In this document: positions 4,510 through 5,713 of the stretch, piece after piece | Position numbering within the stretch: position 1 is the stretch's first letter | Layout of the letters: the number at the start of each line of letters is the position of its first letter | From: Pseudomonadota bacterium | GTDB taxonomy: Bacteria; Pseudomonadota; Gammaproteobacteria; Burkholderiales; Rhodocyclaceae | Assembly (NCBI GenBank): GCA_030917225.1 | Contig: JAUPVD010000204.1 | Coordinates: 1 to 5,713 of the forward strand | Direction: 5' to 3' | DNA: 5,713 bases | The notes under the pieces: generated by a model | Told to the model about the DNA's origin: nothing | Databases searched by the model: none | Seen by the model: the letters and a program-made list of their open reading frames with translations, nothing else | Made by a program: the position numbers and the translations under genes

Positions 4510-5094
4510 ATGGCCAAACCATTCACCAAAATCGCTGCTGCTGCACTGGCCGCCGCCGCGCTGTTCGCTCCGTTGCAGGCACACGCAGGCTTCAACGGGC
4601 AAACCGTTGGCCTCGGCTACTACCTGAACACCATGACTGGTGACACATTCAACACTCTTTCCGCCACTGTTGGCGCTGGCGCCGAATTTACCGGCACGGC
4701 CACGGATACCTTCGGCCAGCAATGGAGCTTCAGCATCGATATTGCCGACAACAGCATCAACTACAGCTGGAACGAAAGCACCCGCGCCAGCGAGCCGAAT
4801 GGCGGCAACATCTCCTCGGCGCCCGACTCCTGGTATTTCGACCTCACGTTCTCTGCCGCTTCCGTGCCGGCGATGGCGCTTACCGCCTTCAGCAGTTCGG
4901 GCAAATACAGCCCCGGCACCCCGAGCCTGAGCAACTTGAACAACCCGGCTGCCAACCAGATCCACGCCGGCTTCAGCCGCCTCGACACAACGGATTCCTA
5001 CACCGTTACCGCCGTGCCCGAGCCGGAAACCTACGCGCTGCTGCTCGCCGGCCTTGGCCTCATGGGCAGCATCGCCCGCCGCAGAAAATCCTGA
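4510..5094 (+). CDS. PEP-CTERM sorting domain protein, unknown sandwich domain
   Basis: A 194-residue exported protein, the only PEP-CTERM gene here on the plus strand. The start is ATG 4510 (MAKPFTKIAA), with AAGGAA five bases upstream; a GTG frame back to 4426 would run through the promoter. Signal peptide is residues 1-26 with an Ala-rich core, cut after Ala-His-Ala. The mature region has predicted beta strands (WSFSIDIADNSINYSW about 73-88, SWYFDLTFSAAS), a Ser/Pro/Asn-rich linker (about 135-155), then HAGFSRLDTTDSYTVTAV. I do not recognise a named domain. The tail from residue 169 is a full exosortase signal, VPEPETYA, a Leu/Gly/Met helix and Arg-Arg-Arg-Lys-Ser, ending almost at once after the basic cluster. 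It is transcribed divergently from gene 4 and ends before a strong terminator. Confidence 0.92.
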   Translation: MAKPFTKIAAAALAAAALFAPLQAHAGFNGQTVGLGYYLNTMTGDTFNTLSATVGAGAEFTGTATDTFGQQWSFSIDIADNSINYSWNESTRASEPNGGNISSAPDSWYFDLTFSAASVPAMALTAFSSSGKYSPGTPSLSNLNNPAANQIHAGFSRLDTTDSYTVTAVPEPETYALLLAGLGLMGSIARRRKS

Positions 5095-5147
5095 ATCGGC
5101 GTAGCACTCAGGCTGGTGAATAGCGCGCCAACGTAGAGTTCGCTGCA

Positions 5148-5190
5148 AAAACAATGAAGCCGTGACAAATTGTCACGGCTTCATTGTTTT
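5148..5190 (+). terminator. Long perfect-stem terminator after PEP-CTERM gene 5
   Basis: An exact 20-bp inverted repeat (5148-5167 with 5171-5190, loop AAT) has the core GAAGCCGTGACA/TGTCACGGCTTC and AAAACAAT/ATTGTTTT ends. It lies 53 bases past the stop of gene 5 and should work in both directions. It is immediately followed by a REP-like copy. Confidence 0.9.
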
Positions 5191-5193
5191 CCT

Positions 5194-5215
5194 AAAAGGG
5201 GACGCTACCCTTTTT
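5194..5215 (+). repeat. REP-like copy next to the RAYT gene
   Basis: AAAA, the core GGGGACGCTACCC (5198-5210), then TTTTT. AAAAGGG pairs with CCCTTTT around GACGCTA. It has the same core and orientation as the doublet at 3409-3473, and ends 16 bases before the RAYT start codon. Confidence 0.8.
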
Positions 5216-5231
5216 CTGATAGCCTCCCGAA

Positions 5232-5713
5232 ATGCCCAGACTCTCAAGAACGGTATTTGCAGGTGTTCCACACCACATCACGCAGCGCGGTAATCGGCGT
5301 GAGGAAGTCTTTTTCACCGATGAAGATCGCCTGGCGTATCTGTCATTGCTCAAGGACTACAGCGAGAAGCACCAAGTTGAAATACTCGCTTACTGCCTCA
5401 TGACAAACCATATCCACCTCGTTGCAGTTCCAGCCAGCAACGACGGTTTGCAAGGAATGCTCAAGCCGCTGCACATGCGCTACGCCCAGCGCATCAACCA
5501 CGCACGGGGGTGGAAAGGGCACCTTTGGCAAGGGCGCTACTTTTCCTCACCGCTGGATGAAGCGTACCTATGGGCGGCAGTGCGCTATGTGGAGCGCAAC
5601 CCGGTTCGCGCCGGCATGGTGAGTACAGCCGAAGCCTACCCGTGGTCGAGCGCTGCGGCGCATTGCGGCCGGGCACAAGACAATCTGATCAACCCGGATA
5701 CTGTCTGGGGCAA
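5232..5713 (+). CDS. REP-associated tyrosine transposase (RAYT, Y1_Tnp family), 3' truncated by window edge
   Basis: An open frame of 160 codons runs off the right edge. It starts at ATG 5232, which is fixed by in-frame TGA-TAG 9-15 bases upstream; no good Shine-Dalgarno is seen. Family hallmarks: GVPHHITQRGNRREEVFF (11-28), YCLMTNHIHLVAVP with the HUH metal site His60-Ile-His62, HLWQGRYFSS (97-106), RYVERNPVRAGMV (118-130) whose Tyr119 is the likely nucleophile by comparison with E. coli TnpA-REP, and YPWSSAAAH (136-144). RAYTs are single-strand DNA transposases of the IS200/IS605 type, domesticated, usually single-copy, and thought to bind and move REP hairpins. A matching repeat lies directly upstream and a doublet 1.8 kb away. 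All visible motifs are intact, so it may be active; whether the C-terminus is complete cannot be seen. Confidence 0.93.
   Translation, partial: MPRLSRTVFAGVPHHITQRGNRREEVFFTDEDRLAYLSLLKDYSEKHQVEILAYCLMTNHIHLVAVPASNDGLQGMLKPLHMRYAQRINHARGWKGHLWQGRYFSSPLDEAYLWAAVRYVERNPVRAGMVSTAEAYPWSSAAAHCGRAQDNLINPDTVWG

Noticed and set aside
4492..5154. Long open frame on the minus strand opposite PEP-CTERM gene 5
   Set aside because: It is a shadow of the high-GC coding strand. Its product is rich in Arg and Gly with no signal or motif, and it crosses the promoter-side leader and the terminator.

Overview
The window looks like chromosomal DNA of a betaproteobacterium, most likely of the Rhodocyclales / Zoogloea-Dechloromonas-Thauera type. 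This is inferred from moderately high GC, five PEP-CTERM exosortase substrates, and a REP-associated tyrosine transposase (RAYT) beside GGGGACGCTACCC repeats. No rRNA or marker gene is present, so the placement is tentative.

Layout: a truncated minus-strand gene with a signal peptide (1-107); PEP-CTERM protein 1 with an FxDxF motif (207-737, minus); UDP-glucose 4-epimerase galE (920-1939, minus); PEP-CTERM protein 2, DUF642-like (2064-2654, minus); PEP-CTERM protein 3, resembling the LecA/PA-IL galactose lectin (2748-3308, minus); a doublet of RAYT-type repeats (3409-3473); PEP-CTERM protein 4 with a PEA instead of PEP motif (3543-4169, minus); a 340-base divergent control region (4170-4509); PEP-CTERM protein 5 (4510-5094, plus); a 20-bp perfect-stem terminator, a third repeat copy and a RAYT gene running off the end (5232-5713, plus).

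The most interesting signal is regulatory. All five PEP-CTERM genes have the same promoter architecture: a 16-bp inverted repeat related to TAGTCC-N4-GGACTA, followed with no gap by a TTGnnn-like -35 hexamer, then a 16-17-bp spacer and a -10-like hexamer, 28-90 bases before the start codon. Three of the five also carry CTATGAC at an identical distance upstream. galE lacks this box. Four of the five PEP-CTERM genes also end in their own intrinsic terminator. They are therefore unrelated secreted domains sharing one sorting tail and, by inference, one activator: a dispersed regulon rather than an operon.

Functionally, exosortase substrates are exported by Sec, held by the C-terminal helix and Arg cluster, then processed by an exosortase encoded elsewhere. 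Such systems go with exopolysaccharide and floc or biofilm formation. A UDP-Gal-supplying epimerase and a possible galactose-binding lectin in the same cluster fit that theme.
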